From positions 394,178,249-394,242,248 of the forward strand of contig NC_061510.1 in NCBI RefSeq assembly GCF_022539505.1: a DNA stretch of 64,000 bases. Reading direction: 5' to 3'. This stretch comes from Lolium rigidum. Taxonomy: Eukaryota; Streptophyta; Magnoliopsida; Poales; Poaceae. Below are positions 1-10,936 of the stretch, piece by piece. Position 1 is the first letter of the stretch; each line of letters opens with the position of its first letter. Position numbers and translations under genes: made by a program. Below the pieces are notes generated by a model. It saw only the letters and a program-made list of their open reading frames with translations. It made no database searches and was not told the origin of the DNA.

Positions 1-390
1 ACCGAGGGCCAAACTCCTCCGATCTAGAGCCAATCTTCTCCGATGCAAACCGATCCAAAGAGATCGATCAACAAAACCTCGTCGTGTGCAACCCAGAAAG
101 CTGATACCACATGATAAGGGAGCGACCCACCGGATCCTCCTTGGTTGATGCCCGATCTTTCACAGCGAGAACCTGGAGTAGTAAATCCTCCCAACAACGC
201 GATGAACGCAGCCTGGAGAAGAGGGAACGAATCCAGCAAGCAACGGATCGATGAATCGATACGCCTCAAACCTGAGCTAAACAATCCTTGATGAACACAA
301 GAACCTTCGCAGCGGATAATATAGATAAACGGCAGCGCCGTACCCCCGGAGGGATGATACGCGTGAACACACGCAATGAAAACCATAAGC
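1..390 (-). mobile_element. possible antisense Copia LTR end and leader (partial)
   Basis: Read on the minus strand this stretch contains TGGTATCAG (101-109), the usual primer-binding core of plant Copia elements (complement of initiator tRNA-Met). Upstream of it on the minus strand is TTATCATG and a promoter-like AT patch (TCTATATTATCC), as expected for the end of an LTR; downstream would be the element's leader, cut off by the window edge. It has the opposite orientation to the Copia pol that begins near 428. It may be a separate truncated element or an inverted end of the same one. No complete LTR can be delimited, so the call is weak. Confidence 0.3.
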
Positions 391-579
391 TGTTGGAGGA
401 GGGATCCCAGTTTACGTCAGTAGTACCATGCTCATAAGCAGGCTGGTTCTTCAGGATCTTCTGCAGTTGCACTGTTTGATCAGGACATTATCCGTGGTCT
501 TCGTGGTCTGCTCGCGGCTACAAGCTCTTCCTCGTCGGGTACTGATGGTTCTGTGCCTAGCTCTTCTGGCACCGCGCGA

Positions 580-3500
580 CCACATCTTCTACACAGTCAG
601 GTACGTCATCCCCGTGGTATCTGGATTCTGAAGCTTCTTTTCATATGACTTCTGCGTCTTCTATTCTTTCTGCTCGTCGCTCTCTTATTTCTCATGTCCG
701 TGTTATCACGGCTGATGGTACCTCTCTTCCTGTTTCCAGTCGAGGCACCCTCTCTACTCCCTCTTTCTCTATTCCTGGCGTTTCTCATGTTCCTAGTCTT
801 AAGATGAATCTTTTTTCTGCTAGTCAGCTTACTGATTCTGGTTGTCGCGTCATTCTTGATGCTGATTCTTGTGCTGTTCAGGACCGCCGTACACATGCCC
901 TGGTTGGAGCTAGCTGTTGCAGCCTTGAGTCTCCGGGGCTATGGGAGTTAGACTGGCTTCACGTTCCATCCGCTGACACTTTATCTGCCAGTTCTCATGC
1001 GGTTGTTGCTTCCATCACTGGCTCTTTTCAGCAGTGGCATCATCGTCTGGGTCACCTTTGTGGCTCCCGTTTATCGCCATTAGTCCGTCGTGGTCTTCTG
1101 GGGTCTGTCTCAGGAGATGTGTCTTTAAACTGTCAGGGTTGTAGGTTAGGCAAAATAGATTCAGCTTCCCTATCCTACTAGTGTGTCTGTATCTCAGCGA
1201 CCTTTTGATTTAGTTCATTTAGATGTTTGGGGTCTGGCTCCCTTTGCTTCAAAAGGGGGCCATCGATACTATATTTTATTCATTGATGATTTTTCACGGT
1301 ACACCTGGTTGTTTTTATGCGCTCTCGCTGTGAGGCACTCTCTATTTATCAGTGCTTTGCGGCCATGGTTCGTACTCAGTATTCCACGCCTATTCGTGTG
1401 TTTCGTGCTGATTCTGCAGGTGAGTATATCTCCCAGCACCTGCGTGGTGTCATTTCTAAGCAGGGCACCCTCGCTCAGTTCTCGTGTCCCGGCGCGCATC
1501 CTCAAAATGGTGTCGCCGAGCGTAAGCATCATCATATTATTGAGACTACCCGTGCTATGATGATTGCTTCCTCTCTTCCGCTGCATTTCTGGGCTGAGGC
1601 GGTCGCTACGTCGACTTACCTAATTAACATTCAGCCTTATGCTGCCCTTCAAGGTGGCATTCCTCTTGAGCGTCTCTCTGGTAGTTCTCTAGACTACTCG
1701 ACTCTTCGTTTATTTGGTTGCGTTTGCTATGTCCTCCTACCTCCTCGTGAACACACCAAACTGACCGCTCAGTCTGTTGAGTGTGTTTTTCTCGGATACA
1801 GTGATGAGCATAAGGGCTATCGCTGTTGGGACCCCGTTGGTCGTCGGATCCGCATCTCTCGTGATGTCACGTTTGATGAGACGCGTCCCTTCTATCCTCG
1901 CCCCACCTCTGGTACTTACCCGGTGGATGATATATCTTTTCTTCTATTTCCTGATGCACCTCCCGCTGTCCCTTCTCCTCGACCTCTTAGTTCTGATGCG
2001 CCCCCTTCGACCTCGGCGCCATCCTCTCCTCCTTCTAGTTCCCCTAGTTCTCCTCGTTCTCCGGCTTCGGACCCTTCCTCTGTTGCTCCTTCTTCCTCTT
2101 CTTCTGATGAGTCGTCTTCCGCCGATGAGCTTCCCTCTTCACGGCCTGTTCGCCAGCGTCGTGCTCCAGACCATTACACTCCTAGTCAGTATGGTCTCTC
2201 TGTTGTCTCCGAGCTGACTTCTTATCGGGATGCCGAGCGCCATCCTGAATGGCAGCTTGCCATGGCTGAGGAGATTGCTACGCTTGAGCGCACTGGCACC
2301 TGGGATCTTGTTTCTCCCCCTTCTGGTGTTTGTCCTATCACGTGTAAGTGGGTCTATAAAATTAAGACCCGCTTTGATGGATCTATTGAGCGCTATAAAG
2401 CGCGTGTTGTGGCTCGTGGCTTTCAGCAGGAGCACGGCTGTGACTATGATGAGACTTTTGCCCCTGTGGCTCATATGACCATTGTGTGTACTCTTCTTGT
2501 TGTTGCTTCTGTTCGACGATGGTCTGTGTCCCAGCTTGATGTTCAGAACGTTTTTCTTAATGGCGAGTTGAGTGAGGAGGTTTACATGTAGCCTCCTCCT
2601 GGGTATTCTGTTCCCGATGGGATGGTTTGTCGTCTTCGGCGTTCTCTTTATGGCCTGAAACAGGCCCCTCGTGCCTGGTTTGAGCGCTTTACCTCTGTGG
2701 TGACTGCTGCTGGTTTCTCTCCTAGCTTTCATGATCCAGCGCTATTTGTTCACACTTCTCCTCGTGGACGCACTCTTCTCCTTCTCTATGTTGATGATAT
2801 GATCATTACTGGTGATGATCCTGAGTATATTGCCTTTGTCAAGGCTCGTCTTCGTGATCAGTTTCTTATGACTGATCTTGGTCCTCTTCGCTACTTTCTT
2901 GGGATTGAGGTCTCCTCCACTTCTGATGGATTTTCTATCTCTCAGAAAAAGTATATTCAGGATCTTCTTGCTCGTGCTGCTCTTGGGGATGAGCGCACGG
3001 TTGAGACTCCTATGGAGCTTAATGTTAAGCTTCGTCCTACTGATGGTGATCCTCTTCCTGATCCGACACGTTATCGCCATCTTGTTGGGAGTCTTGTTTA
3101 TCTTGTTGTCACTCGTCCTGATATCTCTTATCATGTTCACATTTTGAGTCAGTTTTTCTCAGCTCCTACCACCGTTCACTACAGTCATCTTCTCCGTGTT
3201 CTTCGTTATCTTCGTGGCACGATCACTCGTCGCCTTTTCTTTCCTAGTTCCAGCTCTCTCCAGCTCCAGTGCTACTCGGATGCTACGTGGGCGAGTGATC
3301 CTACGGATCGTCGTTCACTTTCTGCTTACTGTGTGTTTCTTGGTGGTTCGCTTGTTGCTTGGAAGACGAAGAAACAGGTAGCGGTTTCCCGTTCGAGTGT
3401 TGAGGCTAAGCTGCGGGCTATGTCTTTGTTGATTGCTGAGGTGACCTGGTTACGGTGGTTGCTTGCAGATTTTGGGGTGTCTGTTGCAACACCCACTCAA

Positions 3501-3933
3501 CTTTTGTCGTCGTTCACTTTCTGCTTACTGTGTGTTTCTTGGTGGTTCGCTTGTTGCTTGGAAGACGAAGAAACAGGTAGCGGTTTCCCGTTCGAGTGTT
3601 GAGGCTAAGCTGCGGGCTATGTCTTTGTTGATTGCTGAGGTGACCTGGTTACGGTGGTTGCTTGCAGATTTTGGGGTGTCTGTTGCAACACCCACTCAAC
3701 TTTTGTCTGACAGTACATGTGCTATCAGTATTGCACGTGATCCGGTCAAGCATGAGCTTACCAAGCATGTTGGTGTTGATGCTTTTTATACACGTGCTCA
3801 GGTGCAGGCTCAGGTTTTTGCGCTTCATTATGTGCCTTCGGACTTGCAGTTGGCGGATTTCTTTACAAAGGCACAAACCCGAGCGCAACATGATTTCTTA
3901 CTCTCCAAACTCAGTGTTGTGGATCCACCATGA
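580..3933 (+). pseudogene. Copia pol polyprotein pseudogene (PR-IN-RT-RH)
   Basis: The polyprotein would cleave itself, integrate cDNA and copy element RNA in virus-like particles. Visible in order: a protease site near 625-650 (WYLDSEASFHMT, where the family has D-S-G); a GAG-pre-integrase zinc motif (WHHRLGH near 1035, CQGCRLGK near 1133); integrase core near 1195-1560; RT with KWVYKIK, LDVQNVFLNGEL and, after an in-frame TAG at 2589, SLYGLKQAPRAWF and YVDDM (2790); RNase H with YSDATWASD and, at the end, LADFFTKA. Breaks: a frameshift near 1160, another near 1316, the TAG at 2589, and a 199-bp duplication at 3310-3707 that shifts the frame in RNase H. EAKLRAM replaces the usual EAE-type RNase H motif. 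The gene cannot make a functional polyprotein. Confidence 0.9.
3310..3707 (+). repeat. 199-bp tandem duplication inside RNase H (two units)
   Basis: Unit 1 spans about 3310-3508 and unit 2 about 3509-3707. The units look essentially identical by eye, beginning near TCGTTCACTTTCTGC and ending ACTTTTGTC. The length is not a multiple of three, so the reading frame is lost after unit 1 and the correct RNase H frame resumes only in unit 2. A short TCGTC-type homology sits at the join, fitting replication slippage or unequal exchange. High identity between units implies the event is recent relative to the element's other decay. Confidence 0.95.
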
Positions 3934-3945
3934 GTTTGAGGGGGG

Positions 3946-4078
3946 TGTTAGATGTATATATTTGTATATTGTAGTTTCCCCATATGTTAGGGGGCTTCCT
4001 GCATATTTGCACATGTACATGTACTATATATTGTGGCCTTTGGACCCCTGGTAATACAACAAGTCTATTACCCTAACA
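3946..4078 (+). mobile_element. short Copia 3' LTR (133 bp)
   Basis: It begins TGTTAG directly after the purine tract and ends CTAACA, a perfect 6-bp terminal inverted repeat in the TG...CA form of LTRs. It contains AT-rich TATA-like runs (TGTATATATTTGTATATTG). At 133 bp it is short for a Copia LTR. No second copy is seen in the window. Confidence 0.75.
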
Positions 4079-4422
4079 GGTAACATACATGCTGGCTACA
4101 TAGCCGGCCACCGACGCTGGCTATTTTTTTGGATTTCCCACACCGGTTGTGTCCCAAATCAACTCCCAAGAGAAAAAAAAAAAGGTGAGTGTGATGGGTG
4201 TGCCAGGCCATGAGAGAGAATGGAAATCCGAAGTGGAGTTGTTGTGCCAGTCGTGCCGGCGCCCCCCGATAGCCTCCCTTCCCATAGGGTTCCTTTGGGG
4301 TCGCCGCTATTTTGTTGAGCTCGGGATGACGTGGATTTTTATTGGGAGCACCGGTGTAAGCAGTTTCTCTCTCTAAAATCCCCAAATCGCTGCCGGCTAC
4401 AATTTAGAGCTCGCCGGTGGAT
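4079..4422. other. non-coding spacer between Copia LTR and duplicated segment
   Basis: No supported gene. It contains GCCGGC-rich patches and ends in GGTGGATATGCTC, resembling the GAGCATCTCCACC terminus seen at 42395. It may hold a MITE end, but no matching opposite terminus was found. Confidence 0.4.
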
Positions 4423-4464
4423 ATGCTCTTATATTGCTTTTAGTATACATAAATGGGTGGAGTG

Positions 4465-5040
4465 TTAAAAGTGTTGCTTTTGTGATTCTAAGGAAATTAT
4501 ACAATACTTATTTCCTTGTAATCCTTATGCACAAATTATTTGGTGCATGATATTCTTCAGTTATAACATACTGCAACCAGCTAATATTACTAATATGTTT
4601 GGTAATTGTTTGAATGGGTTAGAGAAGAATGACAAATCTAGGATACACACTGGTGTTTCCGTTTTATGTTGGTCCATTTGAATATCCAGGAATGACATTA
4701 CTTTTAACAAACACAAGGGTACTAATTTTTTACAGGTTATTCGACGAACTCCTCATTTGATTCAAACTTGGGCCTACCTTCTCCTGGTGGATCAGCAGAA
4801 CCTATGATTGCAACCGGCTGTTGGCGGTTACTCATGACTTTTATTTTCAGGCTACTGGATGGTGGCATATTAGTAGACTTCAAAATGGACAGCTTCGCAT
4901 TGCTTTTCATTTTTTGTTGGTTGATACATGTTTCAACCTTATTTGATCCTTGATATAAAACTTTGAATTCCTGAAATAAAATGAAAATGTCGTGTGAATC
5001 TATTGATGCATAGGATCTCGCCATTTCAAAAGAAAAAAAA
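4465..5040 (+). pseudogene. LINE C-terminal tail (zinc-binding RT domain), copy 1
   Basis: Translated fragments read CCFCDSKE..., QIIWCMIFFSYN, NITNMFGN and VLCWSIWISRNDITFNKHKG. This is the pattern of the zf-RVT domain at the C-terminus of plant LINE reverse transcriptases (Cys/His motif, 'W..W..RN...F'). The coding sequence is broken by stops. It is followed by an A-rich end (AAAAGAAAAAAAAAGATATG near 5028-5044) that also occurs in R2, marking the LINE 3' end. No RT core is attached here. Confidence 0.7.
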
Positions 5041-5233
5041 AGATATGATCCGATTATTTTCTATGTTAAACACAGTATTAGCATGCATCTTCTTTTGCGT
5101 TGGAAGTTCTATCATGCATCGATCAGATGCGCTCTTCAACCAATTGTATGAAATAGAAGTTGTATGACTACACTACCAATATGTAGCTATAAGAGTTGTC
5201 CCGCTAGTATAAATTCAAAGGGATTCTCCATAT

Positions 5234-5499
5234 TCAATCCATATGTTGGTCACATCGACATTGATTATTAAAAAGTAAGATAGCACGCATGATTTCCACC
5301 TTATTCAATATAGTCAATAGTGTATGAGATATTGGAGTATACCAAAACACAAGGTTTTGGGTTCCGGTTGGATATACATGGGAGTCGTATGGTGCAGCAA
5401 TAGCACTGCCTATGCATGCAGGCAGGGCGCGCCGTTGCGATTGACGAGGAGCAGGAGGAGGAATCCGAGGAAAACGATTGTTGCGGTGACCTTCATCAT
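5234..5499 (-). pseudogene. small secreted-peptide gene, copy 1 (frameshifted)
   Basis: An ATG pair at 5499/5496 opens a hydrophobic signal-peptide-like N-terminus (MMKVTATIVFLGFLLLLLVN) followed by RNGAPCLHA and a stop at 5410. Compared with R2, a small indel near 5415-5425 creates this premature stop; in another frame the rest of the peptide continues (HVYPTGTQNLVFWYTPISHT) to a stop at 5234. The TATA box present upstream of copy 2 is mutated here (CATACACAC). I do not recognise the family; the intact form would be about 87 residues with two to three cysteines. Confidence 0.5.
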
Positions 5500-5974
5500 G
5501 ATCGGTGAGAGAGACATTCGCGTAGTGCGCGAATGAATAGCATAGTCTATGAATGTATAGTTGAGGTACGTGCCTGGTACTGCTACATACACACGCGATG
5601 CGAACTACCGGCGGTTTGTCTCGCCGGCCATCCCCGCCCTCCATCACGGTGGTTGCCGCCTGTACCGACCGAGCGCGAGAGGCGGCGTTCCGTGTGGGAC
5701 TGTGCGATTCGGAAGCTTCCGTCGGACAAGTCACATAAGTTAGTTGCATGGAGGATTTTTGTACTCATCGTTCACTGTTGCACCCAACAGACAAGGCAGA
5801 CAGTGAACGATGCCAGCCGGTTCGAGGGATCCCCTGTCAGGCCTTCCATGTGGAGTGTGCGTCAGGTTTCAGTTGTATGAACTTTGTTTCGTGCGTAAAA
5901 AATCGTCGGTTTCGATCCAACAGAAAAGGTGCTTCCATGAGAACTAGGTGGAGATTGATTCGCTCTAGAAAACT

Positions 5975-5991
5975 GTAATTTGTTTGTAACA
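5975..5991. repeat. left 17-bp target-site duplication of the retroposon
   Basis: GTAATTTGTTTGTAACA, identical to 7463-7479. With the insert removed the flanks rejoin as a single copy. Confidence 0.9.
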
Positions 5992-7462
5992 GCGACATAG
6001 ACAATACCCAGTCAAAAAGAGGCCCCCGCGTCGCTCCCTCCCCTGGGTGACACGGGCGGCGGAGCAAATCCCGGCCAGCCACCACCGCAACCCCACCCAC
6101 CTCCTTCTCTGCCGTCGCCGGTGTGCTCCGTCGGGCAAAGCCCGCGCGGAGCCGGCGGCGGCAGGACCCGTTTCTCCTCCGGCCGGGAGGGGCTGCACAC
6201 GGGATTGGGGAACCCGTGCCAGCGGGATTCGTTGCGGGCGTCCATGGCGGCTGGAGCAGGAGGTGGCGCTGGGGAGGTTGATGCTGGTGGGCGCGGAGGA
6301 GGAGCCCTACGCGCGGCGGCCCGGGCGCTGCGGCTGGCGGCGGCAATGCGGGCCCGATCTGGGCTCGGCTTGGGCCAGGCGGGCCAGGGCAGATGCGGTT
6401 GCTGGGCAGCTCGCCTTGCTGCTTGGCGGCCGGACCTGAGGAAGACGGGGCCTGGCCGGGTGTGCGCAGGGAGGAGATGCGGAGGTGGTGGTCGCTGCTT
6501 GGGGGGGGGGGCTTTCCTCCTTCGGTTGGAATGCTCCAGTGGCGCGCGAGGATGCCGGTGGCAGCCCTCCCAGGGGCGTGTTGGAGTGCTGCGGGAGGTT
6601 TGGGGTGGCCGTGAGGGGCACGGTGGTTGCGGGAAGGGAGGTGGTCTGGCCAGAAGCATGAAGCAGGATGACATGATAAGCTCTGGGCTAATGCCTTGTC
6701 CTCGGTGGCTGGCCGGCCGGCAGCTGGCCGAGGCCGGCGATGGCGACGGCTTCGGGCGTCGCTTCCTTCTTGAAGGCATCGCCGAGGTGATGTTTTGTCA
6801 CCCTGTCTGGAAAAGCTCCGGGGTAATCCCTAGATCCGCCGTGATCGGTCGGTGGCGGCGCTATTGTGTCGTCTTCCCTCTTGGGGGCATCGATTTGGAG
6901 CTGCTTTGGTCGGAGGGACCCGTGGAAGATGGTTGGTGTTGGCGTCGTGGGCTGCGTGGCAACGATGACAATGGTGAGCGGATCGGAGTTGCGGCATGTC
7001 CTTCGTCACCCCTGCCGCGATGGTGAAGTCGGAGCTGCGAGGCGACTTGTGGCAACGATGCCACTTGATTGGTGCTTGCGTCGGTGCAAGGCGTGCAACT
7101 TTCTCCTATGAAGGTCACGGTTGAAGTCGGAGCTGCCTCCTCCTCGACGTGCTTGGGGGTCGACTGTTTGGCATAGGCTCACATTGGCTCCAGTGTCGTT
7201 CGCGGCGAAGGTCTCGGTGGCGGTCGTCTAAGGTGAAGTCGGAATCGCTGGCTCGTGGAGGAGTGACGACGATGACGCTCGATGACATCCTCATCGATGG
7301 CTTTTCTTCTCGATGGCGTGTGTGCTCCGTGTGGGTAGCCAGGTTGGCCGGGGTGTCCTGTGTGTGTTGTTGGTTTTCGCCCAATTTTCTCCTAAAAATT
7401 GGGCACTTTCTTCTTAATTAATGGATGAGGCAAAGCTTTTGCCTCCGTTTCAAAAAAAAAAA
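5992..7462 (+). mobile_element. poly(A)-tailed retroposon with 17-bp target duplication, no pol
   Basis: The insert is bounded by a perfect direct repeat, GTAATTTGTTTGTAACA, at 5975-5991 and 7463-7479. It ends in TTTTGCCTCCGTTTC plus a run of A (7451-7462). A long target duplication plus 3' poly(A) is the signature of LINE-machinery integration. The body is very GC-rich at its 5' end (GTGACACGGGCGGCGGAGC near 6046). No reverse transcriptase, endonuclease or zinc domain is readable. Several long open frames (for example 6121-7026 on the plus strand and 6012-6779 on the minus strand) exist because GC-rich DNA has few stops; neither matches a protein I know. Best reading: a non-autonomous LINE derivative mobilised in trans. 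Confidence 0.8.
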
Positions 7463-7479
7463 GTAATTTGTTTGTAACA
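7463..7479. repeat. right 17-bp target-site duplication of the retroposon
   Basis: GTAATTTGTTTGTAACA directly after the poly(A) run, identical to 5975-5991. Confidence 0.9.
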
Positions 7480-7484
7480 CGTTA

Positions 7485-7595
7485 CTATTCTCTCTGTTTG
7501 TGTCTTAATTTTTTCGATACAGATGTATCTATAAGAAAAAAATGCATGCAGATATATCAGTATCTAGATAAAACAGAGACTTTTTCTTAAATGGA
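7485..7595. mobile_element. Stowaway-like MITE remnant
   Basis: CTCTCTGTTT near the left and AAACAGAGAC near the right form a short inverted pair around an AT-rich core with GATACAGATGTATCTATA. The ends resemble the CTCCCTCTGTTT termini of grass Stowaway elements, but they are degraded and no TA duplication can be assigned. Confidence 0.35.
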
Positions 7596-7609
7596 GATAG
7601 CATGTTTCA

Positions 7610-8765
7610 ACGGCTTGGTTCCACGGCATTGACGCTCACCAACAGTTACTTGACCTTGCCACCATGCACGGTTTACTTCACAAGTTTCCGGCTGTGGTAG
7701 CATCTTGGGAACTTCATTATACTCCGATTTTGCCCCATTAGAGGAAGACATTCACATTTGGATGAGTCATTGGTCTTTGCACTAACCTTTAACAGTGTAA
7801 TTTATGTTAGTTCTGCCCACGTCAACTTAGATAACATCCTTGAAGTCCTTCCGGTGGCGTGGGCATTCTTTCCGATCAAATACCTTGGGCTGCTAGTATC
7901 GATTTGACTACTTTGAAGAGTACATTTTCAGCACCTTGATGATAAAATTGCGGGAAAATTCCCACTTGAAATGGAAAATTTATAAACACGGCCGGCTGCA
8001 CCGCCCTAGTCAAATTTGTTCTCTTTTTGCAAGGGATCTCTTAACCCCTCTCAATATCCTCCCGAATGTCACAGATAACATGAAAAAGATTGAGACAGAT
8101 TTTCTTTGTTCGGCTACCGACAAGGTCACAGGAGGGAAATGCAAAGTAATTGAATTGGGAAACGGTATGCCGTCCCAAGTCCCTTGGGGGCCTTGTGTTC
8201 TAAACATTGAGAAAAAATGTCGGGCCCAAAGGTTGAGATGGTTGTGGTTTGAATGGAAGGACCACGAATTTTTTTGGATTGGTATGGGTCACCCTTGCTT
8301 GGAGGTGGACGTGGACCTTTTCTACGCCACAACCACAATCACAGTTGAGATGAGGAAAAAGACGTCTTTTTGGAATGCCCCTTGGCTAAATGGGTCCAAG
8401 CCTAAAGACATCACCCCTCTCATCCATGTGTTGTAAAAAGGAAAACGGTGTGTGTCAACAAGTCCTTGCAAGAGAATGGGTGGATCTCGAAGATCATCTT
8501 ATCTTGTGGGCTTCTCGTTTGCTCGCATATGGAGCAATTTGTCAACCTTTGGATCCAACTCCAAGCCATGCACCTTGATGATGACATATATAGAGGATGA
8601 TATCATTTGGAAACTATCTCCGGGCGGAGAGTACTTGGCGGCCTTGGCTTATAAGGTTCGATTTTTAGGGGCTATCTCCACCAACATGAAGAAAGTGGTT
8701 TGAAATTTTGGGCGCCCCGAACACATTTTTTTGCTTGGCTTGCTCTTCAAAATAGTCCTTGTATA
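7610..8765 (+). pseudogene. LINE reverse transcriptase C-terminal half, broken
   Basis: Frames joined by eye follow the plant LINE RT order downstream of the catalytic core: a 'DDKIAGKFP'-type thumb near 7940, a segment ending in NMKKIETDFLCSATDKVTGGKCKV (8085-8150), RAQRLRWLWFEWKD, SFWNAPWLNGSKPKD, and KFWAPRTHFFAWLALQN (8702-8755), the 'W....P.K...F.W' motif preceding the zinc domain. Several stops and frameshifts separate these pieces. The zinc domain that should follow lies about 400 bp away in R2 (9155 onward), so 8766-9110 may be an insertion in a once continuous LINE. Confidence 0.75.
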
Positions 8766-9110
8766 GCTCTTTTTGCCAATATACATGATATCACTTCGCC
8801 TACTATCTTATCCAAAGTATGCCTAATTGACTCTTTCATGCACCTTCTTATATTGGCAAGCTCAGTGAAATCGAGCAAATAGTTCCATGGATCAAGACCC
8901 AATGCTTTCCCAAATGACCACAAGTCACCCAGACTAAGAGGATCTTTGATGTGGAGGAGATGTGCATGGCATTCGTTAATTAACATGATTTGGATTTAAA
9001 TAAGCAGTAACATGCATGTACAGAATAGTGAGAGTAATTGCTTTGTCATCGTTGAAGAAGCTGAACTTCGAGCAATGAGTCCGCCTAGGGGGCTTAATAC
9101 GAAATGCCTT
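8766..9110. other. unassigned segment between two LINE parts
   Basis: It separates the RT thumb/connection from the LINE tail in R2. A minus-strand frame of 79 codons (8747-8986) overlaps the LINE sequence at its end and resembles nothing I recognise. No inverted termini or target duplication were found. Confidence 0.3.
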
Positions 9111-9154
9111 TATAACCCTCTTATGTTGCTTTTATTAATGTAAATGTCCCGGTG

Positions 9155-9690
9155 TCAAAAGTGTTGCTTTTGTGATTCTAAGGAAACTACACTACACTTA
9201 TTTCTTCCTTGTCCTTTTGCATAGATTGTTTGGCGCATGATATTCTTCACTTATAATATACCGCCACCAGCTAATATTACTAATATGTTTGGTAATTATT
9301 TGGATGGGGTGTTTCCCCTTTATGTTGTTCCATTTGGACATGCAGGAATGACATTATTTTTAACAAACACAGGGGTACTATTTTTTTCATGGTTATTCGA
9401 TGAGTTGTTCATTCGATTCAAACTTGGGCCTACCTTCTCCAGGAGGATCGGCGGGAACCTATGATTACTGGGTTATAATTACTCAGGACTTCTATCTCCA
9501 AGCTATTGAATGGTGACATATTAGTAGGCTTGAAAATAGATAGCTTTCTATTGCTTTTTATTTTTGTTGGTTGATACTTGTCTCAACCTTATCTGATTAG
9601 TAATGCAAAACTTTGAATACTTGAAACAAAATGAAAATGGCGTTTGCATCTATTGATGTAGGGACGGAGCTCGCCATTTTGAAAGAAAAA
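9155..9690 (+). pseudogene. LINE C-terminal tail, copy 2
   Basis: It parallels 4465-5040: GCTTTTGTGATTCTAAGG, GGCGCATGATATTCTTCAC, AATATTACTAATATGTTTGG, GGAATGACATTATTTTTAAC, and the A-rich end AAAGAAAAAAAAAGATATGATC near 9680-9700. The zinc-domain frame is broken by stops and indels different from those in R1, so the two copies have decayed separately. Confidence 0.7.
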
Positions 9691-10012
9691 AAAAGATATG
9701 ATCATGTTATTTTCTATATTAAACACAATATTAGCATGCCTTTTCTTTTGCGTTAGAATTTCTAGCATGCATCAGATGCGCTCTTCAACCAATTGTATGA
9801 AATAGAAGTTGTATGACTACAATGTAGCAATAAGAGTTGTCCCACTAGTATAAATTCAAAGGGATTCTCCATATTCAATGCATATGTTCATCGACATTGA
9901 TTATCAAAAGGTCAGATAGTACATGATTTCCTCCTTGTTCAATATAGCCAATAGTTTTAGTATGAGATATTGGAGTATACCAAAACACAAGGTTTGGGGT
10001 TCCGGTTGGGTA

Positions 10013-10169
10013 TGTGAAACAAATAGGTAGAGGGTATACTCGGTTGAATATCCCGAATCCCTTTGATCTCTATTTATATGGGCAGCACAATGCGGTGCTT
10101 AGCTTATACAATACGATTACATATAGAATCTTAGACGTATACAACTAGGATAGTATTCTACTTCCAACT
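10013..10169 (-). mobile_element. 3' LTR of the deleted Copia element
   Basis: It matches 10955-11079 over the stretch from the TTGGAAGTAGAAT-like start through AAATAGAGATCAAAGGGAT, then continues to the TTTCACA end. The first base of the LTR is mutated (AGTTGG for TGTTGG) next to the purine tract. Confidence 0.8.
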
Positions 10170-10171
10170 TC

Positions 10172-10936
10172 CCCCCCGTTAATCATAACTTTGTCAAGTT
10201 GAGATTAAATCTAAACTCTTCAAAACTTCGCACAGGAAGCGGTTTAGTGAAGCCATCAGCAACTTGATCCTTGGAGAGAATAAACCGTATCTCTAGTTGT
10301 CTCTTGAACACTCGTTCTCTGACGAAGTGAAAATCTATATCAATGTGCTTAGCTCTAGTATGAAAGACTAAATTTGCAGATAAATATGTAGCTCCCAGAT
10401 TATCACACCAAATGCATGGTATTTGAGTCACTCGGCCTCCAAGCTCTTTCAGTAAAGACTGAACCTAAATAATTTCTGATGTTGCATTTGCTACTCTGCT
10501 TTAGTACTTGACCTGGAAACTGTATCTTGCTTCTTGGCGCTCCGTGAGATGAGATTGGGCCCAAAGAACGTAGCAAAACCTCCAGTTGATCTTCTATCAT
10601 CCACACAGTCAGTCCAGTCTGCATCAGAAAATGCACTGACTAATGTAGACTTGGACTTCATAAATGTAGACTTAGATTTCATAAATGTCAGTCCAAAACT
10701 CAATGTATCGCTTAACAGCTATCCAATGTACTGTAGTAGGAGCATGTAAATACTGACAAACCTTTTTGACAACATAAGATATGTCAGGGCGGGTAAGAGT
10801 AAGATACCCCCTGCAGTGATCTTCTCAGATGAGGCGAGAGGTGTTGGGGAGCCAGAACAATAAGTCATCCTAACACGAGCCAAAACATCTTGAATGTAAT
10901 GGGCAAAGTTTTTGCCCTTGTTTCAAAAAAAAAAAA
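10172..10936 (-). pseudogene. Copia RT C-terminus and RNase H remnant
   Basis: On the minus strand: [37 protein letters not shown], then RNase H with [58 protein letters not shown] and [11 protein letters not shown]. The order and motifs are Copia. A 27-bp imperfect direct duplication (TTCATAAATGTAGACTT-like, near 10650-10690) and frameshifts break the frame. Confidence 0.85.

Larger units (their letters stand above)
428..4078 (+). mobile_element. degenerate Ty1/Copia retrotransposon lacking its 5' LTR and gag
   Basis: Sense-strand remnants occur in Copia order: protease, integrase, reverse transcriptase, RNase H, a purine tract (GAGGGGGG, 3939-3945) and a short 3' LTR. No matching 5' LTR or recognisable gag precedes it, so the copy is 5' truncated or rearranged. 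Integrase lying before reverse transcriptase is diagnostic of Copia rather than Gypsy. The left limit is only where recognisable coding similarity starts. Confidence 0.85.
4423..5850 (+). repeat. duplicated segment, copy R1
   Basis: This segment aligns along its length with 9111-11474 (R2) in the same orientation. Shared blocks include AAGTGTTGCTTTTGTGATTC, the LINE tail and its A-rich end, the spacer ATGCGCTCTTCAACCAATTG, a minus-strand secreted-peptide gene, and its GC-rich upstream region ending near GTTCACTGTTGC. R1 lacks the Copia insertion present in R2 and so shows the empty target site near 5365. Confidence 0.85.

Noticed and set aside
6012..7026. Two GC-rich open frames in the retroposon (minus 255 codons, plus 301 codons)
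   Set aside because: Low-complexity Pro/Arg or Gly/Ala products, no domain, overlapping on both strands; not reported as genes, though the plus frame is suggested for a coding test.
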